DNA of 34,857 nt from Melioribacteraceae bacterium. Lineage in GTDB: Bacteria > Bacteroidota > Ignavibacteria > Ignavibacteriales > Melioribacteraceae. Positions 8,479 through 16,162 of the stretch are shown here, piece by piece. The stretch lies in NCBI GenBank assembly GCA_026417375.1, contig JAOADJ010000002.1, positions 1 to 34,857 on the forward strand, written 5' to 3'. Every line of letters starts with the position of its first letter. Within the stretch, counting starts at the first letter, position 1. The position numbers and the translations under genes are program-made. The notes beneath the pieces were generated by a model. It was not told the origin of the DNA, made no database searches, and saw nothing but the letters and a program-made list of their open reading frames with translations.

Positions 8479-10945
8479 TTTTTATCTCATCAATTGGTAG
8501 TTTAATTGTAAATGTTGTACCAATACCAAAATCACTTTTTACTGTTATCAAACCTTTGTGTTTATTTACAATAATGTCGTGAGCAATTGATAAACCCTGA
8601 CCTGTTCCTTTACCAACTTCTTTGGTAGTGAAAAATGGATCAAAAATTCTATTGATAATAGTTGGATTAATACCATTTCCATTATCTGAAATATTAATTA
8701 AAACATAATCACCTTCTTGCGTTGTAGATATTTTAATTATTCCAAGTTTCTCTTTTGAATTTCTGAATTTTTCTTCAATTGCATGTGCAGAATTTATTAT
8801 CATATTTAGAATAACCTGATTGATTTCATCAATTAAACAATATACTAATGGTAAATTTTTATCTAATTCTAATTTCAAATCGGAATAATATTTCCATTCA
8901 TTTTTAGAAATTGTAGCAGTAACTTCAATTCCTCTATTAATATCGGCATAAGCCATTTGCTTGTTACCCGGATGTGCAAAATCTTTCATTGCTTTAATTA
9001 TTGTTGTAACTCGTTTAATTCCTTCTTCTGTTTGTTTGATAGCAGATGGAATTTCATTCAACAAAAAATCTATATCATAATTTTCTCTTAATATATTAAA
9101 CTTTGTAACTAAATCGTTATTTAAATTTTGGTTTTGAATTTCTTCTGATAATTCTCTTATAAAATTATTTAAAGAAATAATTGAAGATTCTATAAACTTG
9201 TTATTATCACCAATATATTGCATTGGTGTATTAATTTCATGAGCAATACCTGCTGAAAGTTGCCCGATAGATTCTAATTTTTGAGATACTTCTCTTCTTG
9301 TATCAGCAATCATTTTTTCTGTTACATCTTCAATCAAAACAAGATAATTTGTTATTTCTCCATGAAAATTTTTAATTGGTGAAATTGAAATTTTACCCCA
9401 ATAATTATCACCACTGCTTTTCTTTCCTTTGTAGATTGCATTAGCAGCTATTCCATTTTTAAGATTATCAAAAACTTTTTTATTGTTCCATTTAATATTT
9501 ACTTCATCTGTTAAAAACGCTGGTTTATTTCCAAGTAAATCTTCAAATGGAATTCCTGTAATTGCTGAATAAATATTGTTAGCATATTCAATTGTAAAAT
9601 TTTTATCCAAAATTAAAATTGCATCTGTACTTTGATTAACTGCTCTTAAAAGCTTTAACATTTCCTCTTCTGCTTCTAATCTAAACTTTTCAGCCTCATT
9701 ATTGCTAAATGAATTACTAATTATTTCGGACAAAATATTTATCATACTTGGAAATTCTTTTGCCCATGAATTTGCATCAAATGGTAAATGAATAACAATA
9801 AATCCAGTGAATGCCGAATAATTAAAAAGTGGAATGATATATAACTTTTCTATGTTGTTTTTTTCAAAATAATTTTTTTCTAAAGGATCACAATCTTTAA
9901 TTTCTTTATAAACAAATTGACCTTTATTCAATTCATCATACCAGTTAGTGTAATCTGAGATATTATTTAATTTTAGTTTAATTGGTGATAACGGATACTC
10001 AGAAATTTTTTCAAATTGATATACTTTTTCATTTAACTGATAAATTGCAACATAAACAGCTTCAAAAAATGAATAAAGCTCTTTCAAAACATTTGTTAAT
10101 GTATTATTAAAATTAGAATAAGTGTTCTTTAAAAATATTGTTGATACTTGGGAAATTAATTTTTTGAATGAATATAATCTTTCATTTTCTTTCTGAAGAT
10201 TTTTGTAATCTGTTATATCTTTTGATATTCCAATTATTCCAATTACTCTATCTTCATCATTAACTAAAGGATATTTTGAAGTTAAATACCATGATATGTT
10301 TTCAACATTATATGAAATTTTTTCAACTTTATTTACAACTGTTTTTCTTTTTTCAGTTATCTCTTTCTCTTCTAAATACAATTCAGGATTTACTTCACCA
10401 AAAATATCTTTATCATTTTTATATAAAATATCTTCTTCGTTTAATCCAATTTTATAACAAAAAGATTTATTTACATAAATATAATTTCCATTTTTATCCT
10501 TGATAAAAACTGCATCTGTTAAATTTTTTAGTAAAGAATAAAATATTAATCTTTCTTTTTGAAGAAATTTTAATTCACTAATTAATGAAGTTTCATTCAA
10601 CAAAAAATTTATTAAATACTTTTCATTATTATTTTCAATTAAACACTCAATTGATAAAACTCTAAACTTAATTTTTTTAATATCTTCGTTGGTGTATTCA
10701 ATTATTTTATAATAAGTATCATCAGAATTTAATTTATAATTTGCATTTATCTTTAATGTAGAAACAGAGCATAAATCATAAATTTTAGATTTTCCAATTA
10801 TAAGTTTAGAACTAAATAAGTTTTTAAAACTCTTGTTATAAAATTTAATCACGTTAATATTATCATCTACAAAAACCGGCACATCAAATTGGTCAATAAA
10901 GTTTTGCAAGTTTTTATCTGAATCAAATCTTTTATGATTACTCAT
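8468..10945 (-). CDS. PAS/GAF sensor histidine kinase
   Basis: 825-residue soluble kinase, first gene of the four-gene signalling operon. Domains in order: a weak PAS at 12-120, a PAS at 130-248 (VFIKDKNGNYIYVNKSF), a GAF-like segment at about 260-415, a PAS at 430-545 (AILILDKNFTIEYANNIYS), HisKA with His569 in AGIAHEINTPMQY, and a C-terminal HATPase with DNGNGI and GKGTGQGLS. The HEINTPMQY form of the H box is typical of kinases paired with HD- or HDOD-type regulators, which fits the overlapping HDOD regulator downstream. No membrane helices are visible. The stimulus is unknown. Confidence 0.9.
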   Translation of the reverse strand: MSNHKRFDSDKNLQNFIDQFDVPVFVDDNINVIKFYNKSFKNLFSSKLIIGKSKIYDLCSVSTLKINANYKLNSDDTYYKIIEYTNEDIKKIKFRVLSIECLIENNNEKYLINFLLNETSLISELKFLQKERLIFYSLLKNLTDAVFIKDKNGNYIYVNKSFCYKIGLNEEDILYKNDKDIFGEVNPELYLEEKEITEKRKTVVNKVEKISYNVENISWYLTSKYPLVNDEDRVIGIIGISKDITDYKNLQKENERLYSFKKLISQVSTIFLKNTYSNFNNTLTNVLKELYSFFEAVYVAIYQLNEKVYQFEKISEYPLSPIKLKLNNISDYTNWYDELNKGQFVYKEIKDCDPLEKNYFEKNNIEKLYIIPLFNYSAFTGFIVIHLPFDANSWAKEFPSMINILSEIISNSFSNNEAEKFRLEAEEEMLKLLRAVNQSTDAILILDKNFTIEYANNIYSAITGIPFEDLLGNKPAFLTDEVNIKWNNKKVFDNLKNGIAANAIYKGKKSSGDNYWGKISISPIKNFHGEITNYLVLIEDVTEKMIADTRREVSQKLESIGQLSAGIAHEINTPMQYIGDNNKFIESSIISLNNFIRELSEEIQNQNLNNDLVTKFNILRENYDIDFLLNEIPSAIKQTEEGIKRVTTIIKAMKDFAHPGNKQMAYADINRGIEVTATISKNEWKYYSDLKLELDKNLPLVYCLIDEINQVILNMIINSAHAIEEKFRNSKEKLGIIKISTTQEGDYVLINISDNGNGINPTIINRIFDPFFTTKEVGKGTGQGLSIAHDIIVNKHKGLITVKSDFGIGTTFTIKLPIDEIKNGG

Positions 10946-11487
10946 AATAAACCCATTTTTACAGTTTATTATCGAAAAGAGTTAGCAGAATTGTAATTGA
11001 ACTATATGAAAGAAGTTTAATTTATTTTCGCCTAAATCCTAAAGCAAATAATAAGACAAATATTAATAAGACTTATCACAATTAAAAACTGATAAGAGAA
11101 TAGAGTCAATAAAAAATAAAACAAAAACAAATTATAATTAGGAAAATTTTTTTGGAAATTTTGAAAAGTAATTTTTAATCAATTTTACCCTAATTGATTT
11201 TTAAAGAATATCAAATAAAATTCAATATTAATCATACAAATAAATCGTTCTCAATAAATTGTAAAGATTTTTTTACGTTAGGGAAAAAATACTTTAAAGT
11301 AATTTTCAATAAAAACGAATAAAATTTTTTAACCTCTGTTGCTTACATATATAAAATGTGTAATGAAAGAATAATCAAATAAATGATTCTCTTAGACAAA
11401 ATCTAATATACCAAATAATAAATACTGATTAGCCAGTTGTCTGATAGGTTATTATTCATGCTATTGATGAAGAAATTAATCAGTAAA

Positions 11488-11516
11488 GTCTCTCAGGTGG
11501 AAATTTCGCTATGGTA
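11488..11516. repeat. Diverged fragment of the GC-rich repeat
   Basis: The stretch contains CTCTCAG and GGAAATTTCGCTATGG, which match the start and middle of the two better-kept units downstream. It is much eroded and may be an older copy. Boundaries are approximate. Confidence 0.4.
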
Positions 11517-11604
11517 AACTCTCGTCACTCTGATTTGTTTAGTGGCAGGTTGACTTTTCAGTCTCTGATGAATTCAGTCGATTCAGTATAAAATTATGCA
11601 AAAC

Positions 11605-11727
11605 TAAATCTCTCAGCCGTAGGTTGAACCGCATATGATGCAAATTCCACTACGGTTTAACTGCTGATAAGTAGTCCTGTCTACCAACAGGTAGACCTGT
11701 CCGCCTATGGAGGATTCGATTCATACG
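11605..11727. repeat. Dispersed palindromic repeat, copy 1
   Basis: The unit begins TAAATCTCTCAGCCG and ends GGATTCGATTCATACG, exactly as in copy 2. It contains the hairpin CCTGTC-TACCAA-CAGG and a less perfect GCCGTAGG/CCACTACGG pair. It is about 40 bases longer than copy 2 because of extra sequence after CTACGG. Similar GC-rich palindromic units that read through as a Val/Ala-Gly-Arg-Gln peptide are common in AT-rich FCB and environmental genomes (recalled, not checked). Confidence 0.65.
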
Positions 11728-11759
11728 AAAAAAAAAGAGCAAAAAAAATAGTAGCTTAT

Positions 11760-11843
11760 TAAATCTCTCAGCCGAAGGCTGATCCGCCTCTGGCGGAAAT
11801 TCCGCTACGGCCTGTCTACCGACAGGTGGATTCGATTCATACG
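11760..11843. repeat. Dispersed palindromic repeat, copy 2
   Basis: The same unit as copy 1, 33 bases further on. Perfect small hairpins are visible: GCC-GAA-GGC, CCGCC-TCT-GGCGG and CCTGTC-TACC-GACAGG. It ends with GGATTCGATTCATACG. The local richness in G and C stands out in otherwise AT-rich DNA. Confidence 0.7.
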
Positions 11844-11915
11844 CCTTTTCGTTGTGCAAATTTATGCGTTTTTTTTCTAAAATCAAATCTTTTTTTATTT
11901 TTTTAAAAATTTTTT

Positions 11916-12034
11916 TCGGTGAACCTATTTTTCTTTAAAAACCCTGGGGGGTTCACCCTTTGTTTTTGGCTTATTTTCGCAATTTTTTGTCATTTTTTCT
12001 CTTTTGTTTACTTTTTTGGACATAGGTTCACCGA
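11916..12034. repeat. 119-base element bounded by a perfect 13-bp inverted repeat
   Basis: TCGGTGAACCTAT (11916-11928) is the exact reverse complement of ATAGGTTCACCGA (12022-12034). A further GGTTCACC lies inside, next to GGGGGG near 11945. The interior is T-rich on the + strand. It starts 35 bases after the end of the TPR gene. It may be a small non-autonomous element or a regulatory structure; no target duplication was seen. Confidence 0.5.
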
Positions 12035-12069
12035 CGAGGTTGCGTTTTTAGCTTGTTTTTGCGGTTTTT

Positions 12070-13785
12070 TTATTCAATATTTTCTTCATAATCTCCATAA
12101 ATTTTTTCTGAAATATCATAATTTAGATTTTCATATATTAATTGTTCTTTCAGTTTTTCAAATTTGTATTTAAATAAATCATTTGTTTCTGTTGAATATT
12201 TCTCAATTAATTGCTTTGCGTTTTCTTTTTGTTCGTTTTTAATATATGCTATTGCTAAAGTGTATGCTGCATATGGGGCAAGGTTTTGATATTTATTGTA
12301 GATAGGTTCCAGTATTTTAACTGCAGCCGGATAATTTTCTGTTATAATATTAAGTGTGGAAATTTTTTCGAGTATGAATATTTTGTTTTGATTTTTCATT
12401 TCTTTTGGAAAGTTTGTTTCAAGTGATTGTTGTAGGAATTGACGTGAATTGTTTTCATAAATTTTATTTTTTGTTGTTAAATAAAGATACATTTGAATTA
12501 TTCCTTTGAGGTAGGTTTTGAATACTCCACATATAAAATTGTTTACAGTTGCCATTTCAATTATTTGTGTTTCTTCTTTTTTTCTGTTGTAATCAATTTT
12601 TATGCATTTATCAATGTAATTATCTGCAACTTTAAGGTTAGATGTTATTTCATCTGTTTCGTATAATTTATTTTGATTATAAAATAAGTTATAGTTTAGC
12701 TTATTCAGTTTAAGATATTTTTGAGCTAAGTGATATAAAGTTTTTATATATATTTTTTTTTGTTTTTGTTTTTCTTCCGTATTTGTTATTGATTCATAAA
12801 TTTGTTCAATTCTGGTAAAGCAATTAATTGATTGTTTGATAGAGTTAAGATAGTCATTTTTAATTTTTTCGATATTTACTTCATTATATTCTTTGAAAAA
12901 TTTTTGTGTACCAAGAATATTTGAATAGAGTAATGCTTTCCGGTATAAATCTGTTAATCTGTTTGGGTTAATTGAGAGAGCTTTGTTTAGGTAGTAAATG
13001 GATTTTTCTGCTTCTTCAAAAATATTTCCATCTCTTCTGCCACCTACTGTTGAAAGTTCGTTTACCGATTGATAATAAGAATAAGCAAGGTTGGAATAAA
13101 AGGACGCATTATTTGGTTGAAGTTCAATTGCACGGTTTCTTAAAGTAAGTGTTAGGTTTCTGAGGTTTCTTTTTTCTTCTATGAATTTATTTCTTTGATT
13201 TTTATCCGGGAATTTTCTTTTTAAATTTTCTGTGCATTCAGATAGTTTAGCTGTTGCAAAAGAAAATGAGTTTAAAAGTTCAGCATCGTTCCAAATAATA
13301 CTTTTTTCAATTGGTTGATAAGTTTGTAGTAAGTTAAAAATTTCCTGCCAGTTATTTTTTTCTTCGAGCGTTCTAATTGTTGAAATAATTTTCAGGTCGT
13401 TTAATATTTCTTCAAATTTTTTAGTGTTAATTACAAAAAGAAATGGTAGTTCGGCAATTGATTTTACTTTGATATATTTTTTTAGTGCATCTTTTATAAG
13501 ATATGATTGGTATTGTAGAGTTTTTACTTTTTCGAAGTAGATTTTTAAAAAGTTAGTTTTAGCATCAACTGCGGTTATTTTTAGTAATAATGAGTTATAA
13601 AATTTTTGCTGAGCTTTCCCATAATATAAAATTGCATATTTTATATTGGGAAGAGATTGATAGTCAACTTCGAGATAGTCAAGAATATCTGAAAGATACT
13701 TTCCGCTCCAATAGAAAGAATTATATTTTGGTTCACCTTCAATTGTGGTTGAGATTAAAATAATATTTTCTTCTTGTGTAAACAT
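12070..13785 (-). CDS. TPR-repeat protein at the end of the cas1-cas2 operon
   Basis: 571 residues, no signal peptide or membrane helix. Residues from about 205 on are helical repeats of TPR type: NRAIELQPNNASFYSNLAYS, then a pair around LNKALSINPNRLTDLYRKAL, and a last one around AAYTLAIAYIKNEQKENAKQ. Residues 1-130 are different: a beta-rich pattern with NIKYAILYYGKAQQKFYNSL that reminds me of PUA/EVE-like RNA- or base-binding domains; this is a guess from pattern only. It lies downstream of cas2 and a 63-residue gene with short gaps, so it is probably in the adaptation operon. There is no CHAT protease domain, so it is not the TPR-CHAT protein of type III-E. Upstream of the ATG no strong ribosome binding site is visible. 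Confidence 0.75.
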   Translation of the reverse strand: MFTQEENIILISTTIEGEPKYNSFYWSGKYLSDILDYLEVDYQSLPNIKYAILYYGKAQQKFYNSLLLKITAVDAKTNFLKIYFEKVKTLQYQSYLIKDALKKYIKVKSIAELPFLFVINTKKFEEILNDLKIISTIRTLEEKNNWQEIFNLLQTYQPIEKSIIWNDAELLNSFSFATAKLSECTENLKRKFPDKNQRNKFIEEKRNLRNLTLTLRNRAIELQPNNASFYSNLAYSYYQSVNELSTVGGRRDGNIFEEAEKSIYYLNKALSINPNRLTDLYRKALLYSNILGTQKFFKEYNEVNIEKIKNDYLNSIKQSINCFTRIEQIYESITNTEEKQKQKKIYIKTLYHLAQKYLKLNKLNYNLFYNQNKLYETDEITSNLKVADNYIDKCIKIDYNRKKEETQIIEMATVNNFICGVFKTYLKGIIQMYLYLTTKNKIYENNSRQFLQQSLETNFPKEMKNQNKIFILEKISTLNIITENYPAAVKILEPIYNKYQNLAPYAAYTLAIAYIKNEQKENAKQLIEKYSTETNDLFKYKFEKLKEQLIYENLNYDISEKIYGDYEENIE

Positions 13786-13814
13786 AATTTTAATAATTTA
13801 ATTTTAGTTAGTAA

Positions 13815-14006
13815 TTATTTTTTATCTGATTTGGATTTTTCTATTGTTCCGATATTTATATTAAATATTAAGTGAAAAAATCTAATAATTAATCTGAAAA
13901 GAGTAATGTTTTCGGATTGTAAAATGGATAAACTTAAATCGAAGAATTTAGAATCGAACAAGAGACCTGCTTCGATTGATTCGTTGATTAATTTTTCCTG
14001 ATTCAT
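13815..14006 (-). CDS. Small unknown protein between cas2 and the TPR gene
   Basis: 63 residues. GGAGGGGG ends 3-4 bases before the ATG, a very strong ribosome binding site that supports a real gene. The first half is polar and helical (NQEKLINESIEAGLLFDSKFFDLSLSIL is the pattern; Leu/Ile at regular spacing). The second half, around residues 35-52, is hydrophobic and aromatic (FRLIIRFFHLIFNINI), either an amphipathic helix or a membrane-associating one. It ends in a Lys/Ser-rich tail. I do not recognise the family. Its position 76 bases after cas2 and 29 bases before the TPR gene puts it in the same transcription unit. Confidence 0.6.
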   Translation of the reverse strand: MNQEKLINESIEAGLLFDSKFFDLSLSILQSENITLFRLIIRFFHLIFNINIGTIEKSKSDKK

Positions 14007-14082
14007 TTTCCCCCTCCATTAAATAAAATTCCATTATGTTTATCATATTATGTTGCAGATTAGTAAAGATAATTTTTATGTA

Positions 14083-14376
14083 TTAGTAAAATTGAGTTAT
14101 TTCATTTTTTTCAATTCCGATAATTTTTTTACCAATATGTTTTTGTTCTTCAGCATGATAGAAAATGACAGAGTCTTTTTCTTTGTTGATTATTTTAAGA
14201 AGCTCATCCTTTAAGTCTTTAAATTGATTCGCAGTTAATTCACCTTCAAAAGCAGAGTTTTGCACCCAGTTCATATATTTTCTGAAAGTTTTCAAAGCTT
14301 TAGCTAAACGTTTTGGGCTGGTTATGTCGTAAACAGCTATGTAAAACACTTTATTAATTGGCTCTGTATGGTTCAT
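14083..14376 (-). CDS. cas2: CRISPR-associated endonuclease Cas2
   Basis: 97 residues, the normal size. The first strand is VFYIAVYDITSPKRLAKALK, with the conserved Asp18 at its end, followed by the RKYMNWVQNSAFEGEL segment that is typical of Cas2 in type I-B/III loci. Cas2 forms the dimeric centre of the Cas1-Cas2 integrase that inserts new spacers. It overlaps the end of cas1 by 23 bases, so the pair is translationally coupled. Confidence 0.95.
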   Translation of the reverse strand: MNHTEPINKVFYIAVYDITSPKRLAKALKTFRKYMNWVQNSAFEGELTANQFKDLKDELLKIINKEKDSVIFYHAEEQKHIGKKIIGIEKNEITQFY

Positions 14377-15430
14377 AATTTTTTATTTTTCCTTCAAGGA
14401 AGTTGATTAAATTGTAACATTCCATTCTAATTAAAGAACGGTAAGAAATTCTTCGGTTCAATCTTTTATGATGAATAACAGTAGAAAGTCTGTTTTCAAT
14501 TTGTTCAACAAATTTTTTACGTGGTTCATCTTTAAGATAAAATCCTTCCTGTGTATATTGAAAATCATCATCCTGAATAATATTAAGGTTAAGAACTCTA
14601 AAAATTACTTTATCAACTATAATTGGTTTGAATATTTCTGATAAATCATAAACTAAGGGTTGTTTATTATCTCCAACTTCGTGAATAAAACCAATAAACG
14701 GATTTAGTCGGGTTCTGTAAATTTCATTAAGAATAATTCCATAAAGGATGGAATTTCCAAAAGAGATTAATGAGTTTATAATTCCAACAGGTGGTTGTTT
14801 AATTCTTTTATAAAAATCAGTTTCTCTTTTTATTAACGAGGGCCAGGCAGAGTAATAAATAGTTCTGATGTTACCTTCATAACCAAGAAGCTCAGAAATA
14901 GTTTCTGCAAAGTGAATTTGTTCGAGTATTGAATTAATGTTTGCAATTTGTTCTAGTAAATCATCATTATCATCAAAAGAATTTTTCAGGTTAAATAAAA
15001 TATTTTTAACAGAGGATTCGAGAATTGATTTAGCAATAAAAACTCTACGGTTATAAGTATAATATGCTTCGAACTGTAAAGTTTGAATATGCCCTGAACC
15101 ATTGTTATTAAGGGGTAAAAAACTTCCGACATAATTTCCATAGTAATTGAAAATATGAACAGGAATATTATAGTAACTTGCAATTTTGAAGAACTGAGTA
15201 TTAAAACGAACTTCCCCAAAAGTATAAAAAGCTTCAATTGATTCTGCAGGAATATGTTTGGGTTTATCAAACACATCATCTTTTTGAGCAGGTAGAATTA
15301 CATTTTCCTGTTCAGTTTCATAAATATCAATTTTGTGTTGTGGTTCAACATCCTTAATTGTATGTAATGTAAATGAGTTATCCTTTCGACTTAATACTGA
15401 ATTAGAAAATATGTAAATATTGTTCTTCAT
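14354..15430 (-). CDS. cas1: CRISPR-associated integrase Cas1
   Basis: 358 residues. The N-terminal beta domain begins NNIYIFSNSVLSRKDNSF and has VGSFLP at 101-106. The catalytic domain keeps Glu185 in LLGYEGNIRTIYY, His250 in GFIHEVG and Asp262 in VYDLSEIFKP. It most resembles the I-B/III-type Cas1 group. The segment about 28-60 is longer than I remember for the family and may be an insertion in the N-terminal domain. It overlaps cas2 and lies 39 bases after the zinc-ribbon gene. No array is present next to it, so new spacers must be inserted elsewhere or the array has been lost. Confidence 0.96.
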   Translation of the reverse strand: MKNNIYIFSNSVLSRKDNSFTLHTIKDVEPQHKIDIYETEQENVILPAQKDDVFDKPKHIPAESIEAFYTFGEVRFNTQFFKIASYYNIPVHIFNYYGNYVGSFLPLNNNGSGHIQTLQFEAYYTYNRRVFIAKSILESSVKNILFNLKNSFDDNDDLLEQIANINSILEQIHFAETISELLGYEGNIRTIYYSAWPSLIKRETDFYKRIKQPPVGIINSLISFGNSILYGIILNEIYRTRLNPFIGFIHEVGDNKQPLVYDLSEIFKPIIVDKVIFRVLNLNIIQDDDFQYTQEGFYLKDEPRKKFVEQIENRLSTVIHHKRLNRRISYRSLIRMECYNLINFLEGKIKNYEPYRAN

Positions 15431-15469
15431 ATTTATTTTCTAATAGATAATTATTAATAATTTTTTTAA

Positions 15470-15733
15470 TTAAAATAATGTTTCATCCTCTGGTTCCAAT
15501 TTTTGATAACAGTTCAAACAAATTGTAAGAAAAATTCTTTCATTCATGTTTTTGTGTTGTTTTTCAACTTTGACAATATCTATTACTCTATTGCAGTATG
15601 TACAAATTGGTATTAAATAATTTTCGTTAGAAATTTTATCGATACAAGATTTACAAAAAGCTCCTTTTGAAGAAACTAAATTGGTACAATTTTTAATATT
15701 GCATTTGAATTGTTTTTTAATTCTTAATTTCAT
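15470..15733 (-). CDS. Small double zinc-ribbon protein upstream of cas1
   Basis: 87 residues with four cysteine pairs: C11/C16, C27/C30, C44/C47 and C72/C75. This suggests two zinc sites. The first 12 residues are basic (MKLRIKKQFK). GAGGGC lies upstream of the ATG. I do not recognise the family. It is the first gene of the cas1-cas2 operon, and a zinc-ribbon fold with a basic start would fit nucleic-acid binding or an adaptor role in adaptation, but this is inference from position only. It should not be confused with Cas4, which has an extra nuclease domain. Confidence 0.75.
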   Translation of the reverse strand: MKLRIKKQFKCNIKNCTNLVSSKGAFCKSCIDKISNENYLIPICTYCNRVIDIVKVEKQHKNMNERIFLTICLNCYQKLEPEDETLF

Positions 15734-15761
15734 TTTGCCCTCTGAATTTAAAAAGTAAAAA

Positions 15762-15823
15762 GTGTGATTAACTAGGTTCGACTTGAATTGCCCCCGTTTT
15801 CAATGAACTTTTGTTAACCACAC
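15762..15823. promoter_or_regulatory. Long imperfect hairpin in the leader of the cas1-cas2 operon
   Basis: GTGTGATTAAC (15762-15772) pairs with GTTAACCACAC (15813-15823) with one mismatch. Inside, GTTC pairs with GAAC and ATTG with CAAT around the loop CCCCCGTTTT. The hairpin ends about 29 bases upstream of the zinc-ribbon start codon on the minus strand. It could be a leader RNA structure or a relic of another element. It has no U-tract, so it is not a normal terminator. Confidence 0.5.
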
Positions 15824-15894
15824 TAGGAATGACAAGAAAAACAAAAATTTACAGTTCAAATTTATAGTGTGATGAAAATAAATTTAAGCAAAGA

Positions 15895-15911
15895 AACGTT
15901 TTCGAAACGTT
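15895..15911. promoter_or_regulatory. Perfect 7-3-7 dyad upstream of the cas1-cas2 operon
   Basis: AACGTTT-TCG-AAACGTT, a perfect inverted repeat with a 3-base spacer, about 160 bases upstream of the zinc-ribbon start on the minus strand. The dyad at 19325-19341 has the same arm length, spacer length and flanking GA before the first arm. It is a candidate operator; which protein binds it is not shown by the sequence. Confidence 0.5.
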
Positions 15912-15995
15912 ATATCGGAATATAAAGAACTTAAATGAATGGGAATAAAATTACTTTAGCCGTAAATAGATTATAGGATTTTCATTATTAATTTT

Positions 15996-16160
15996 TTACT
16001 TAAATATTGAGCGGAATATTTTATTCAAAAGATTATTTGAAACTCTGCCTGCAGCACGTCGTGCAATTCTTTCACCAATTTTCCCTTTTTGAATTGCATT
16101 AATATCTCCTAAAATTCTTGATGCCTTAAATAGCACATTTCTTAATTTGTTGATTGACAT
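15996..16160 (-). CDS. 54-residue basic protein
   Basis: An ORF too short for most gene finders: ATG at 16158-16160 and TAA at 15996-15998. GAGGT lies 4-5 bases upstream of the ATG, and it starts 2 bases after the stop of the lipoprotein gene. The protein begins MSINKLRNVLFKASRILGD and continues with a very basic stretch, GKIGERIARRAAGRV, ending in KIFRSIFK. Small proteins of this layout (K/R-rich, GKIGxR...RRxxGR) occur widely in bacteria as uncharacterised proteins (recalled). The spacing and ribosome binding site make it the last gene of the ARPP-1/membrane/vWA operon. An amphipathic helix that binds membrane or nucleic acid is possible. Confidence 0.7.
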   Translation of the reverse strand: MSINKLRNVLFKASRILGDINAIQKGKIGERIARRAAGRVSNNLLNKIFRSIFK

Positions 16161-16162
16161 AA

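Larger units (their letters stand above)
10946..12069. other. Long intergenic region with palindromic repeats
   Basis: No convincing gene was found in these 1.1 kb on either strand. The left part (to about 11440) is extremely AT-rich and should contain the promoter of the kinase operon that starts at 10945 on the minus strand. The middle (about 11488-11843) contains GC-rich hairpin repeats, and the right part (11916-12034) is framed by a perfect inverted repeat. Open frames here, such as the one over 11650-11886, read through the repeats and are judged spurious. Confidence 0.7.

Noticed and set aside
11650-11886. Open frame on the minus strand over the repeats
   Set aside because: Its peptide is produced by reading through the palindromic repeats; no ribosome binding site and no domain.
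11919-12173. Phe-rich + strand open frame
   Set aside because: Composition is explained by T-runs, and it overlaps the end of the TPR gene on the other strand.
12070-13785. TPR-CHAT (type III-E Csx29-like) protein
   Set aside because: The protein ends after the TPR repeats and has no CHAT His/Cys motifs; the effector genes are type III-B.
15762-15823. A lone CRISPR repeat or a tRNA gene
   Set aside because: There is no second copy nearby, and the GGTTCGA and GCCCCCG parts do not fold with a T-arm and acceptor stem.
15734-15995. A CRISPR array upstream of the cas1-cas2 operon
   Set aside because: No direct repeats of 25-40 bases with regular spacing; only the hairpin and the dyad are seen.
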